This document shows, in pieces, positions 1 through 5,652 of a stretch of DNA of 14,902 nucleotides. Position 1 is the first letter of the stretch. Each line of letters begins with the position of its first letter. Location of the stretch: the NCBI GenBank assembly GCA_003343995.1, contig QAKE01000009.1, positions 1-14,902 of the forward strand, read 5' to 3'. Made by a program: the position numbers and the translations under genes. A model generated the notes under the pieces. It worked only from the letters and a program-made list of their open reading frames with translations. It made no database searches and was not told the DNA's origin. The DNA comes from Bacillota bacterium. Lineage in GTDB: Bacteria > Bacillota > Clostridia > Christensenellales > Borkfalkiaceae.

Positions 1-333
1 AGATTTGATGTATATATTGGTATCACAAAAGACTATTTGATAGTATCTGAATGTGAAAAACGCAAGTATTTAAATGAGTTCTATCACGTGCCAGACTTAA
101 GAAGGACCGTGGCAGAAGATATTGGCGTTTGTTTTCCGCTGGCAGATATTCAAAGCTGTGAGATAAAAAACGCTATTATGGGAGCCGTCAACTGTTCGAT
201 CACGTTGAAGAACGGCGGTTTTCTCAAGCTCCAGTTTCCAAAACGAGGCGGTTTAGGCAAAGGAATGCCGCGCCATACAGAATATCGGGAAAAGATTATC
301 GAGAAGTTGATTGCTTTAAACGGCAGCCGTTAG
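1..333 (+). CDS. Unrecognised protein, C-terminal part, cut by the window edge
   Basis: The reading frame is open from base 1, so this is the 3' end of a longer gene. A TTG at 37 is the first possible start inside the window, but the residues before it (RFDVYIGITKDY) read as normal protein, so the true start probably lies upstream. The visible part is about 110 residues with alternating short hydrophobic stretches and a basic, glycine-rich segment (FPKRGGLGKGMPRH) near the end. The alternation YIGIT / CSITLKNGGFLKLQF looks like a mainly beta-stranded domain, perhaps of the bacterial PH-like type; this is only an impression. There is no membrane segment or signal peptide in the visible part. 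It stands alone beside a decayed mobile region and gives no functional clue. It is counted as real because the frame is clean and has normal composition up to its stop. Confidence 0.6.
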   Translation, partial: RFDVYIGITKDYLIVSECEKRKYLNEFYHVPDLRRTVAEDIGVCFPLADIQSCEIKNAIMGAVNCSITLKNGGFLKLQFPKRGGLGKGMPRHTEYREKIIEKLIALNGSR

Positions 334-374
334 ACAGTTATCAGACATCGTATTATCAACCGCTTTATAAATCA

Positions 375-399
375 AAACCACGCGTTCTACGCGTGGTTT
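375..399. repeat. Perfect 11-bp hairpin, IS200/IS605-end-like
   Basis: The arms AAACCACGCGT (375-385) and ACGCGTGGTTT (389-399) are exact reverse complements around a TCT loop. A short hairpin with an extra-helical tip near an AT-rich flank is what TnpA recognises at IS200/IS605 ends. No transposase gene follows, so if this is such an end it belongs to a non-autonomous remnant. A terminator role is unlikely because no T-run follows on either strand. Confidence 0.5.
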
Positions 400-415
400 G
401 CACAAGCCTTAGAAG

Positions 416-434
416 GGCATATTGCTGGTATGCC
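416..434. repeat. Small inverted repeat GGCATA / TATGCC
   Basis: GGCATA (416-421) pairs with TATGCC (429-434) across a 7-base loop. It lies between the hairpin at 375-399 and the terminator-like hairpin at 477-505, giving three hairpins in about 130 bases. No function can be assigned. Confidence 0.3.
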
Positions 435-476
435 TCCCAAGAAGCACCGAATAGGTTTGTCAATCGCATTACTTTT

Positions 477-505
477 ACAGGGCGCCGCTAAAGCGGCCTG
501 TTTTT
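477..505 (+). terminator. Terminator-like hairpin with T5
   Basis: GCCGC (484-488) and GCGGC (493-497) pair around a TAAA loop. ACAG (477-480) can pair with CTGT (498-501) beyond a small bulge, and five T follow at 501-505. On the + strand this has the form of an intrinsic terminator and could end transcription of the gene stopping at 333. It could instead be the right end of the hairpin-rich remnant starting near 375. Confidence 0.5.
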
Positions 506-630
506 AGGCTTTCGCATTCTTGCAGCAACATTACTTACTTTGACCAAAAAGTATAACGGCAACAGAACAAGAAATAATTCGTATGATCGGACAGTATTAA
601 ATCATTTGTTAAAAATGAATATATCAGTTT

Positions 631-674
631 AGAGCAGTTGTTTCTAACCAAGAAAATAGCTGCTCTTTTCTTTT
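631..674 (+). terminator. Intrinsic terminator-like stem followed by T-rich tract
   Basis: AGAGCAG (631-637) pairs with CTGCTCT (660-666). The stem continues inward through G-T and A-T pairs (TTGTTTCT against AAGAAAATAG) to a short AACC loop, and a T-rich tract (TTTTCTTTT) follows. This is a good + strand terminator, but no intact gene precedes it, so it was probably left behind by a lost gene. Confidence 0.5.
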
Positions 675-702
675 GCCGACAGGCAGAAATGAGCGGCCAG
701 CC

Positions 703-846
703 ATGACGAAGCCGAGAGGGAAAATCCGCGAGGAATTGACCGCCGAGATTGAGGGTGGGAAAAAGGAAATCCGGCGACTTGAAAACCGACACCCTGACCG
801 TTTCCCGGAAGTTTCCCATAGGATGGCCTTTTTTATCCATATTTAA
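703..846 (+). pseudogene. Possible remnant of a small DUF3847-like protein
   Basis: An ATG at 703 opens a 47-codon frame ending in TAA at 844-846. Its first part (KIREELTAEIEGGKKEIRRL) is a charged helix like those opening small accessory proteins of clostridial conjugative elements. After residue ~29 the sequence loses that character, which suggests a junction with unrelated DNA. There is no convincing ribosome binding site. The identification rests on resemblance of a short helix only. The DUF3847 remnant at 867 directly downstream makes a conjugative-element origin plausible. Confidence 0.25.
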
Positions 847-866
847 CGCAAAAGAGGGCCACCGAC

Positions 867-1130
867 ATGAGCAAAAATTAGGAGCGGCGTCGGCGGGAGT
901 ACGCCGAGAACGAGGCCAAACTGCGGCAGTACCGGCACCGGGCCAAGCGGCTGGAACAGCGCAAGCAGTATTATGAAAAAGGAGAGCAGCAAAAACGCGC
1001 TCACCGTCTGATTACCAGAGGGGCCGCCATAGAGCGTGTGGTACCGGAAGTGAAAGCCATGACCGAGCAGGAGTTTTATTCCCTTGCCGGGCAAATCTTT
1101 TCCATGAGACGCTACAGCGTCTGCCCGTAA
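867..1130 (+). pseudogene. DUF3847-type conjugative-element protein, broken
   Basis: Reading from ATG 867 gives a short MSKN opening, an in-frame TAG at 879-881, and then an uninterrupted frame to TAA 1128-1130. The frame after the stop holds a long charged helix (REYAENEAKLRQYRHRAKRL), the EKGEQQKRAHRL stretch and TRGAAIERVVPEV, followed by LTEREFY-like TEQEFYSLAGQIF. Helix, then HRL-TRGGAIE, then EQEFY is the layout of DUF3847 proteins found next to relaxases in Firmicute integrative elements. The C-terminus is replaced after about residue 80 by an unrelated tail that starts at a small palindrome (1107-1122). The early stop and lost end make it a pseudogene. Its biochemical role is unknown in the family. 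Confidence 0.65.
1107..1122. repeat. Palindrome at the end of the DUF3847 homology
   Basis: AGACGCT (1107-1113) and AGCGTCT (1116-1122) are exact reverse complements around AC. The palindrome sits where the DUF3847 remnant stops looking like its family, so it may mark a recombination junction. No T-run follows. Confidence 0.35.
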
Positions 1131-1271
1131 CCAATCCATAATTTCCTTTCGGTATTCCGGATCTTCTTTCATCTATTATATTTCTTTGCCTCGAAGATTA
1201 CAAGGCGGAAGATGTGTCCGGGTGTGTCATAAAAGCGAACAGAGGAGGCACAAGCAGCTCCTACCTGTAAA

Positions 1272-1640
1272 CTAGGCGTCCTGCTCTTTGGCATACTATG
1301 CGTCAAGGGCTGCATAGCGGGCGTCTGGCAGCTTCCCCAGCACATTGTCCTCATAAATCAGTTTTTCCAGTTCTCCGGCCCGCTTCTGCGCGGTGGCAAG
1401 TCGTTTACGCTTTTGGGATATATCGGCGGTCTGCTGGGCGGCCCGTGTTTCCTGTACGGTACGGATAAATGTGGAATACGCTTGCCGTTATAGGTGCGGC
1501 CGACGTATATCCTGCCGCCGTAATCGGCGCAATACATCAAGCCGGTCAGCAGATGGGCCTCTCCGAAGCCGTCTGGGTAGCGTCTGGCGTTGTCCTGGAT
1601 ACGCTGTGCATTATATACAACACCAGATAGGGCTGTTTTG
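1272..1640 (-). pseudogene. Large serine recombinase remnant, internally deleted
   Basis: On the minus strand from about 1640 downwards the frame reads NARRYPDGFGEAHLLTG followed by LMYCADYGGRIYV. This matches the start of the recombinase zinc beta-ribbon of large serine recombinases (usual GLLYCADCGG; one expected Cys is Tyr here). After NGKRIPH the sequence jumps, in another frame, to the later helical part (FIRTVQE, then SQKRKRLATAQKRAGELEKL and LGKLPDARYAALDA). The second Cys pair of the ribbon and the segment between are therefore missing. Two further stops follow: TAG at 1297-1295, where homologues usually have Gln (ALDAQYAKEQDA), and TAG at 1274-1272. The N-terminal catalytic domain is absent. 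Members of this family integrate and excise conjugative transposons; this copy cannot. Confidence 0.65.
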
Positions 1641-1716
1641 CCGAAGTTTTGAGAAAAATTTTAAAAAAGTTTCTATTTCATTTACCATATTATTCCGATC
1701 GCCTTTCGCCGCGAGA

Positions 1717-2266
1717 TTATTTTTCCGCCTGCTTAATCATCTTTTTTGCTAACTTCTGAAACAGGTCGGCGGCTTCCTCGTCCATCGGCGCAAGTTGTCC
1801 GATCTGTCCGGCAACCATCGCCGTTACATCGTCAATGGAAAGCGGAACTTTTTTCTACTCTGCCAGCGTGTCCCGCATAGTCTGGAACGTGGCGGCGGTT
1901 ACAGCTTCCCCTCTGCTATTCTCCGTTATCCATATCTTTCTTAAGATCCCGCAGGATAGCAAGGAACACAATCTTGATTTTTTCAATTTCTGCTTCGTGT
2001 GTTCCCCCATCTTCTGGGCGCTCAAAAGCTGTAAATCCTGCCTTGCTTCCACCTTGTGTTCCAGGTGTTCTTTCATCAAATCGGACAGGGAAGTCTTTGC
2101 CATCTCGATAGTCTGGTTTCTTGCTGTTATTTCTTTTGTCGCTGAATGGAACGCTGGAAGCGGAGATTTTCCGGGATAAGGACTTGAAACGCTGTGCGGT
2201 CTGCGACGGTGTGTTCGTTCCAAAGTCCAACCGGGGGAAATACTGCCCGGACTGTGACGCCAACAT
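1717..2266 (-). pseudogene. Degenerate conjugative-element gene, unnamed
   Basis: The last part is a good protein frame: TAATFQTMRDTLAE, a TAG at 1857-1855 where Trp would fit, then PLSIDDVTAMVAGQIGQLAP and EEAADLFQKLAKKMIKQAEK with TAA at 1719-1717. Further upstream the protein-like text lies in a different frame (THEAEIEKIKIVFLAILRDL, then KKDMDN), so at least one frameshift lies near 1920. The result is an acidic helical protein of roughly 120-150 residues if repaired. I cannot name the family. Its position between a recombinase remnant and a Cys-rich VLP remnant makes a conjugative-element accessory gene likely. It carries a stop and a frameshift, so it is called broken. The 5' end is uncertain. 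Confidence 0.4.
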
Positions 2267-2317
2267 TCACAGGCGGCAGAAAGTGAACGGAAAAGGAGGT
2301 CGAGCGTGGACAATTAG
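2135..2317 (+). pseudogene. Cys-rich VLP-type zinc-ribbon protein, C-terminal remnant
   Basis: The frame reads LNGTLEAEIFRDKDLKRCAV, then CDGVFVPKSNRGKYCPDC and HRRQK. Two CxxC pairs spaced as in a zinc ribbon, with the RGKYCP and HRRQK motifs, match the C-terminal end of Cys-rich VLP proteins of clostridial conjugative elements. The N-terminal cysteine-rich part is missing. After HRRQK the natural ending is displaced by a frameshift: the tail ERKRRSSVDN and its TAG (2315-2317) are still readable in the neighbouring frame. A hairpin follows just after that stop. It is thus a truncated and frameshifted remnant; the intact protein has no known biochemical function. Confidence 0.55.
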
Positions 2318-2326
2318 ACAGGAAAA

Positions 2327-2347
2327 AAGCCTTGATTTACAAGGCTT
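2327..2347 (+). repeat. 8-bp perfect hairpin after the Cys-rich remnant
   Basis: AAGCCTTG (2327-2334) and CAAGGCTT (2340-2347) are exact reverse complements around ATTTA. It lies 9 bases after the relict TAG of the zinc-ribbon gene, where a terminator would be expected, but no T-run follows on the + strand. It may be a terminator that lost its tail. Confidence 0.4.
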
Positions 2348-2540
2348 CCAGAGAGCAGAACACGAGGGAAGTGCTGAATGACTATCTTTTCTCCAATGTA
2401 TATTGTATTTTTCTTCTATGCAGAGAATAAGCGTCCATGTCCCTGTATGGTTTTCCAAAAACTATTATCGGCTTATCTTTCTCTTGTTACCTCCGCGTAA
2501 TTGTAACGGTTATGTTGATAAAAAAGAAATGTGTTCCATT
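2348..2540. other. Featureless spacer
   Basis: AT-rich DNA between the mobile-element remnants and the operon terminator. I see no gene, promoter or repeat that I can support. Confidence 0.4.
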
Positions 2541-2588
2541 AAAAAAATCCCCTCCCAAACGCGTCTGCGCCTCATTTGGGAGGGGATT
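2541..2588 (-). terminator. Strong intrinsic terminator of the sugar operon
   Basis: AATCCCCTCCCAAA (2546-2559) and TTTGGGAGGGGATT (2575-2588) are exact 14-bp reverse complements with a 15-base loop. On the minus strand the stem is followed by seven T (A run at 2541-2547). It lies just past the stop of the PfkB kinase gene, so it closes the minus-strand operon. It also marks the clean edge between the operon and the decayed mobile-element zone. Confidence 0.9.
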
Positions 2589-2598
2589 ATCGCATTAT

Positions 2599-3564
2599 TT
2601 AAAACGCCTGTTCCATCAGCCTTTCTACTTCAGAAAGCGGGCAAACACTCGAGATCCCCCCACTTTTTTCGGTGGATAGGTTAGCGGCCGCACAGCCGAA
2701 ACGCGCCGCGCGGCATAACTCGGAATCGGTCAGCCGGTCGAGCGGCTTGCCTGCTTTCAGCACCTGGCTGAGAGCGGCACCGCCAAAGATATCCCCCGCG
2801 CCGGTGGTGTCGATCGTGTGGATCCCCTGTGGATTTGCGATCCACCCCGCATTGCCGTTGCCGCTGTAATAGCAGCCGTTCTGACCGAGTGTAATGAATA
2901 CGATGACCACACCTAACTTCTCATGCAGCCGCATAGCCGCTTCGGCCGGGGCGCAATCCTGCCACAGAAAATCGATTTCCTCATCGCTGATCTTTACAAT
3001 ATCAGCCTGCTCCAACCCCCAGAGGATTTGCTGCCGCGCCTGCTCCAGATCGGCCCAAAGCGGCCTGCGCAGATTAGGGTCAAAGCTGATAAGCTTGCCT
3101 TTTTCCTTGGCGTAGACTACCGCCCGGCGGGTAGCGGTGCGGGCGGGTTCATCGGTCAGGCTCAAGCTGCCGAAATGAAAGTCCCGGCAGTCGTCGATCA
3201 GTTCCAGCTTCAATTCCTCAAAGCGCAGGCGAGTATCCGCGCCTGGCTTGCGGGCAAAGCTGAAATCCCGGTTTCCCTGCGCATCAATGGTGACAAAGGC
3301 CAACGTAGTAAATACCTCCGGGTCGAATATCACACCCGAAGTTTCGATACCGACCGTCTTTAGAGTGCCGGCCAGCAGCTGTCCGAAGCTGTCCGCTCCC
3401 ACCTTGCCGAGAAAAGCGGTTTTGCAGCCATAGGCGCTCAGGGAGGCCAGCAGATTGCAGGGCGCGCCGCCCGGATTTGCCGCCAGAATGGGGTAACCTG
3501 CCGCATCATCACTCCTGTGTGCAAAGTCGATAAGCAGCTCCCCTATCGCAGTAACATCATACAT
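2599..3564 (-). CDS. PfkB-family sugar kinase (fructokinase-like)
   Basis: A 321-residue ribokinase/PfkB-fold kinase that transfers the ATP gamma-phosphate to a sugar in the cytoplasm. The family marks are in order: GELLIDF (8-14), the substrate-binding NPGGAPCN (30-37), FLGKVG (51-56), FDPNLR (161-166), KISDEE (191-196), ITLG (224-227) and the catalytic DTTGAGDIF (252-260), whose Asp258 is the expected general base. The length is normal. NPGGAPCN and FDPNLR are typical of members annotated as fructokinases, so a keto-hexose or its derivative is the best guess. GGAGGGA lies six bases before the ATG. The gene overlaps the preceding VOC gene by 8 bases, pointing to coupled translation, and a strong terminator follows. 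As the last gene it probably makes the phosphorylated end product of the pathway. The exact sugar is inference. Confidence 0.9.
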   Translation of the reverse strand: MYDVTAIGELLIDFAHRSDDAAGYPILAANPGGAPCNLLASLSAYGCKTAFLGKVGADSFGQLLAGTLKTVGIETSGVIFDPEVFTTLAFVTIDAQGNRDFSFARKPGADTRLRFEELKLELIDDCRDFHFGSLSLTDEPARTATRRAVVYAKEKGKLISFDPNLRRPLWADLEQARQQILWGLEQADIVKISDEEIDFLWQDCAPAEAAMRLHEKLGVVIVFITLGQNGCYYSGNGNAGWIANPQGIHTIDTTGAGDIFGGAALSQVLKAGKPLDRLTDSELCRAARFGCAAANLSTEKSGGISSVCPLSEVERLMEQAF

Positions 3565-3865
3565 GATGAATCCCTCCGTGCTGCCTCATCCGAAGCCATC
3601 GCAAAGATGCTTCTTTATCAGTGACATCAAGCGCGAGATGATCCCAATCGCCCGCTTTCTGTGTTGTTTTTTTGTTCTCATAGGCTTCGGCCGTCAGCCC
3701 ATCCCGCCGCAAAAAGGCAATCCATTCTCTCGCCTGCTCGTTCATCATCGCAAATTCGGTTTCAAAGCCTCCCCCTTCATAAAAAGCAGCTGTTTCATCG
3801 AGATCGCTGACCGGCAGACCCAAATGCTGCAGCCCGGTAATCAGTTTGCTGATCTTCTGTTCCAT
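3557..3865 (-). CDS. VOC/glyoxalase-fold protein, C-terminally short
   Basis: 102 residues. The N-terminal module of the vicinal-oxygen-chelate fold is clear: LQHLGLPVSDLDETAAFYEG (13-32), then a strand region around IAFLRRDGLTAEAY and the WDHLALDV segment that opens the second module. His14 and the Glu in TAEAYE could be metal ligands as in family members. Typical proteins run to about 120-130 residues and end with another set of strands. Here the homology stops after DVTDKEASLRWL and the protein ends in RMRQHGGIHHV, inside the kinase start. The second half-barrel is thus incomplete and activity is doubtful. GGAGG precedes the ATG by about 9 bases, and the start is only 3 bases after the dehydrogenase stop. 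Relatives include lyases, isomerases and dioxygenases, so no reaction can be assigned. Confidence 0.7.
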   Translation of the reverse strand: MEQKISKLITGLQHLGLPVSDLDETAAFYEGGGFETEFAMMNEQAREWIAFLRRDGLTAEAYENKKTTQKAGDWDHLALDVTDKEASLRWLRMRQHGGIHHV

Positions 3866-3868
3866 CTC

Positions 3869-4915
3869 TCATTCCTCCAGGGGATCCACATCAATCAATA
3901 CCTTCATGGTCGTTTCACGATTGTTTTCAATATACAGGTAAGCGTCTTTGTAATCCTCGAATGCGAAGTGCCGGCTCATCAGCGGCTTGAGCTGAATTTT
4001 GCCCTCGCTCACAAGGTTGATCGCGTCCAGATAATCCTCGTGGCGGTACATCATAGTTGTGTCCAGATCCAGCTCGTGGTCATTCAGAGTGAACAGATCG
4101 ACCTGCGCCATACCTGCAAATACCGCCACTAACACCAGCTTGCTGCCTTTACGTGCATAACGGATCGCCTGGCCGATGGTGGCGTTGTTTCCGGCACAGT
4201 CGTAGATCACATCCGCTTTATCCGGACCAAAGGCTTCTATCATCGCTTCTCCAAAATCCTTTTGCGCAGTATTGACTGCAAAATCCGCCCCCACCTGTTT
4301 TGCAAGGCTCAGACGGTAATCGGATACATCGGTCACCATCACCCGCGCCGCGCCGCATGCTTTGCAGGTTTGCGCCAGCAGGATACCAATGGGACCGCAG
4401 CCGAGGATCGCCGCCTTCGCGCCCGCAAGCTTTTCAAACCGTTTTGCCGCGTGCACTGTGACCGCCAGCGGTTCGATCATCGCCCCTTCGTCATAGCTCA
4501 TCTCATCGGGCAAAGGAGTGACCTTTGAGGCATCCACTGCAAAATATTCGCTGGCTGTGCCGGTCGTCTGGAACCCCATAACCTTCAGGTTTTCGCACAA
4601 ATTGTATTTGCCATGGGTGCAGGGATGACATTTTCCACAGCAGACTTGCGGCTCGATAGTGACCTTCTGGCCGAGGCGAAGCCCTGTAACGCCCGAGCCA
4701 ACCTGCACGACCTGCGCGGAAACCTCGTGCCCCTGGGTCACAGGATAACTGGTACCCGAATGTTCACCGTAATAGACATGAATATCGCTGCCGCAGATCC
4801 CAATCCGCTTGATTTTTACCAACACCTCGTTTTTAGCCGGCTTCGGTACGGGTACGCGGCAAAAGGCGATCTGTCCCGGCGCGGTCATAACCTGTTGGAG
4901 CATCGTTTTCTCCAC
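3869..4915 (-). CDS. Zinc-dependent medium-chain dehydrogenase (polyol type), dehydrogenase 2
   Basis: A cytoplasmic NAD(P)-dependent MDR enzyme of the sorbitol/threonine dehydrogenase type, about 348 residues. Counting from the GTG start at 4915: the catalytic zinc segment GICGSDIHVYYGEHSG with Cys41, GHE at 62-64, the structural zinc cysteines 93, 96, 99 and 107, IEPLAVTVH, and the nucleotide-binding GCGPIG (172-177). The GTG start is preceded by GAGAGGG at 7 bases. An ATG 12 bases further in (4903) has a GGAG and is an alternative; a start at 4990 would add 25 residues not expected in the family. It would oxidise a secondary alcohol of a sugar or polyol to a ketone, which suits the kinase two genes on. 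The preceding esterase gene is separated by an IS110 relic, so this gene may now depend on its own promoter. Confidence 0.88.
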   Translation of the reverse strand: MEKTMLQQVMTAPGQIAFCRVPVPKPAKNEVLVKIKRIGICGSDIHVYYGEHSGTSYPVTQGHEVSAQVVQVGSGVTGLRLGQKVTIEPQVCCGKCHPCTHGKYNLCENLKVMGFQTTGTASEYFAVDASKVTPLPDEMSYDEGAMIEPLAVTVHAAKRFEKLAGAKAAILGCGPIGILLAQTCKACGAARVMVTDVSDYRLSLAKQVGADFAVNTAQKDFGEAMIEAFGPDKADVIYDCAGNNATIGQAIRYARKGSKLVLVAVFAGMAQVDLFTLNDHELDLDTTMMYRHEDYLDAINLVSEGKIQLKPLMSRHFAFEDYKDAYLYIENNRETTMKVLIDVDPLEE

Positions 4916-4941
4916 AATAAAACCCTCTCGTATAATAATTT

Positions 4942-4965
4942 GCAGACAGTTTTGAGTGAGTCTGC
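4942..4965. repeat. Inverted repeat upstream of dehydrogenase 2
   Basis: GCAGAC (4942-4947) pairs with GTCTGC (4960-4965) over a 12-base gap, 27 bases upstream of the GTG start and just upstream of an AT-rich TATTATAC. It could be a regulator site or a leader hairpin. No consensus known to me matches it. Confidence 0.3.
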
Positions 4966-4990
4966 TTAGTTCACTTTTGAATATCAGCAA

Positions 4991-5272
4991 GCTTTGGGCG
5001 ACTGTGATACAAAACTGCAGGACAGCAGATTCAAATTCTAATTCCTCCGATTGAGCCGCAAGGTTGTTTCAAGGAAACTCTGTTCTTCTGGGCCAGAAGT
5101 TAGCCGCAAGCTTTTTGGCGTTTGCCGGAGGTAAGGACGTCCTTTCAGCAGATGAGGTTGTCGCATTGGCCTGTTCTGGTATGATTCTAATATGCGAGGG
5201 TGCAGATACTCCGGTTATCATGGGTATCTCAAAGCCTGCGAGCCTGAATATCCATGTAAGGAGATAAAAATT
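4991..5272 (+). other. IS110 left-end region, possible bridge-RNA relic
   Basis: This sits directly before the relict IS110 start codon. IS110-group elements have a non-coding left end here that encodes the bridge RNA guiding the recombinase (known for the group; location is established for IS621-like elements). Two consecutive stem-loops are visible: TCGCAT (5161-5166) with ATGCGA (5192-5197), and AGATACTC (5204-5211) with GGGTATCT (5222-5229, one G-T pair). A 67-codon frame also crosses the area, but its protein is unlike any family I know. Nothing else is seen. The outer boundary of the element, perhaps near 5055, is not defined. Confidence 0.35.
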
Positions 5273-5558
5273 TTGAATCCATTATTCGTTTGCATTGATG
5301 TGAGCCGTATAAGCAACTCAGCCTGCCTGATGAACTCCCGACGGAAACAAGTCCTCCGGTTTTTCCGTGCAGAACCACTTCGACGGTACGAAACTATTGT
5401 CAGAGAGAATTGTGACGGCGCCCGGCTCCATGCGATTCAGCGATGCGACGGCTGGCCTGGATGCCGCCTCTATAGCTTCTGTTGCCAAGCTTACCGGTCT
5501 TGTCTGGATGCAGCGCCAGTCTGGTGAATTTGAGACGAAAAATTATCCGGATGGTTAA
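5273..5558 (+). pseudogene. IS110-family transposase remnant
   Basis: AAGGAGAT precedes a TTG at 5273, which starts LNPLFVCIDVSRISNSACLM. The NPLF-GIDVS start with the first catalytic Asp (Asp9) is typical of IS110 DEDD recombinases. Near 5340 the protein-like text moves to another frame (DGNKSSGFSVQN, then HFDGTKLLSERIVTAPGSM), matching the family's SVQNN-LLSERIVTA region. GLDAASI corresponds to the usual GMEATSIYG, with Glu changed to Asp. Then comes a jump to KNYPD, a segment normally some tens of residues later, and a TAA at 5556-5558. The element has lost most of its catalytic core and all of its C-terminal domain. It lies antisense inside the sugar operon, between EstA and dehydrogenase 2, and is probably the scar of an old insertion. 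Confidence 0.7.
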
Positions 5559-5652
5559 ATCCGGCGTCCGCTATCTTCGCTGCTTCCTGCCGGAAACCGC
5601 CAGCTCCGTGAGAAGATGCGGCTTCGAGTTCCGGTGTCCCTATGGTCTCTCA

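Larger units (their letters stand above)
334..702. other. Gene-free, hairpin-rich stretch
   Basis: No supported coding sequence lies here. The stretch holds the hairpins described separately (375-399, 416-434, 477-505, 631-674). The reading frames that cross it are short, have no ribosome binding site and have no recognisable content. Confidence 0.5.

Noticed and set aside
535..840. A 101-residue minus-strand frame
   Set aside because: It runs through a terminator-like hairpin, has no ribosome binding site and no recognisable composition.
1855..2313. A 152-residue minus-strand frame taken as an intact gene
   Set aside because: Only its C-terminal part looks like protein continuing past the stop. 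The middle part is better protein in another frame, so it is a frameshifted remnant.
5064..5267. A 67-codon + strand frame before the IS110 remnant
   Set aside because: There is no convincing ribosome binding site and no family resemblance. Its position fits the non-coding left end of an IS110 element better than a gene.
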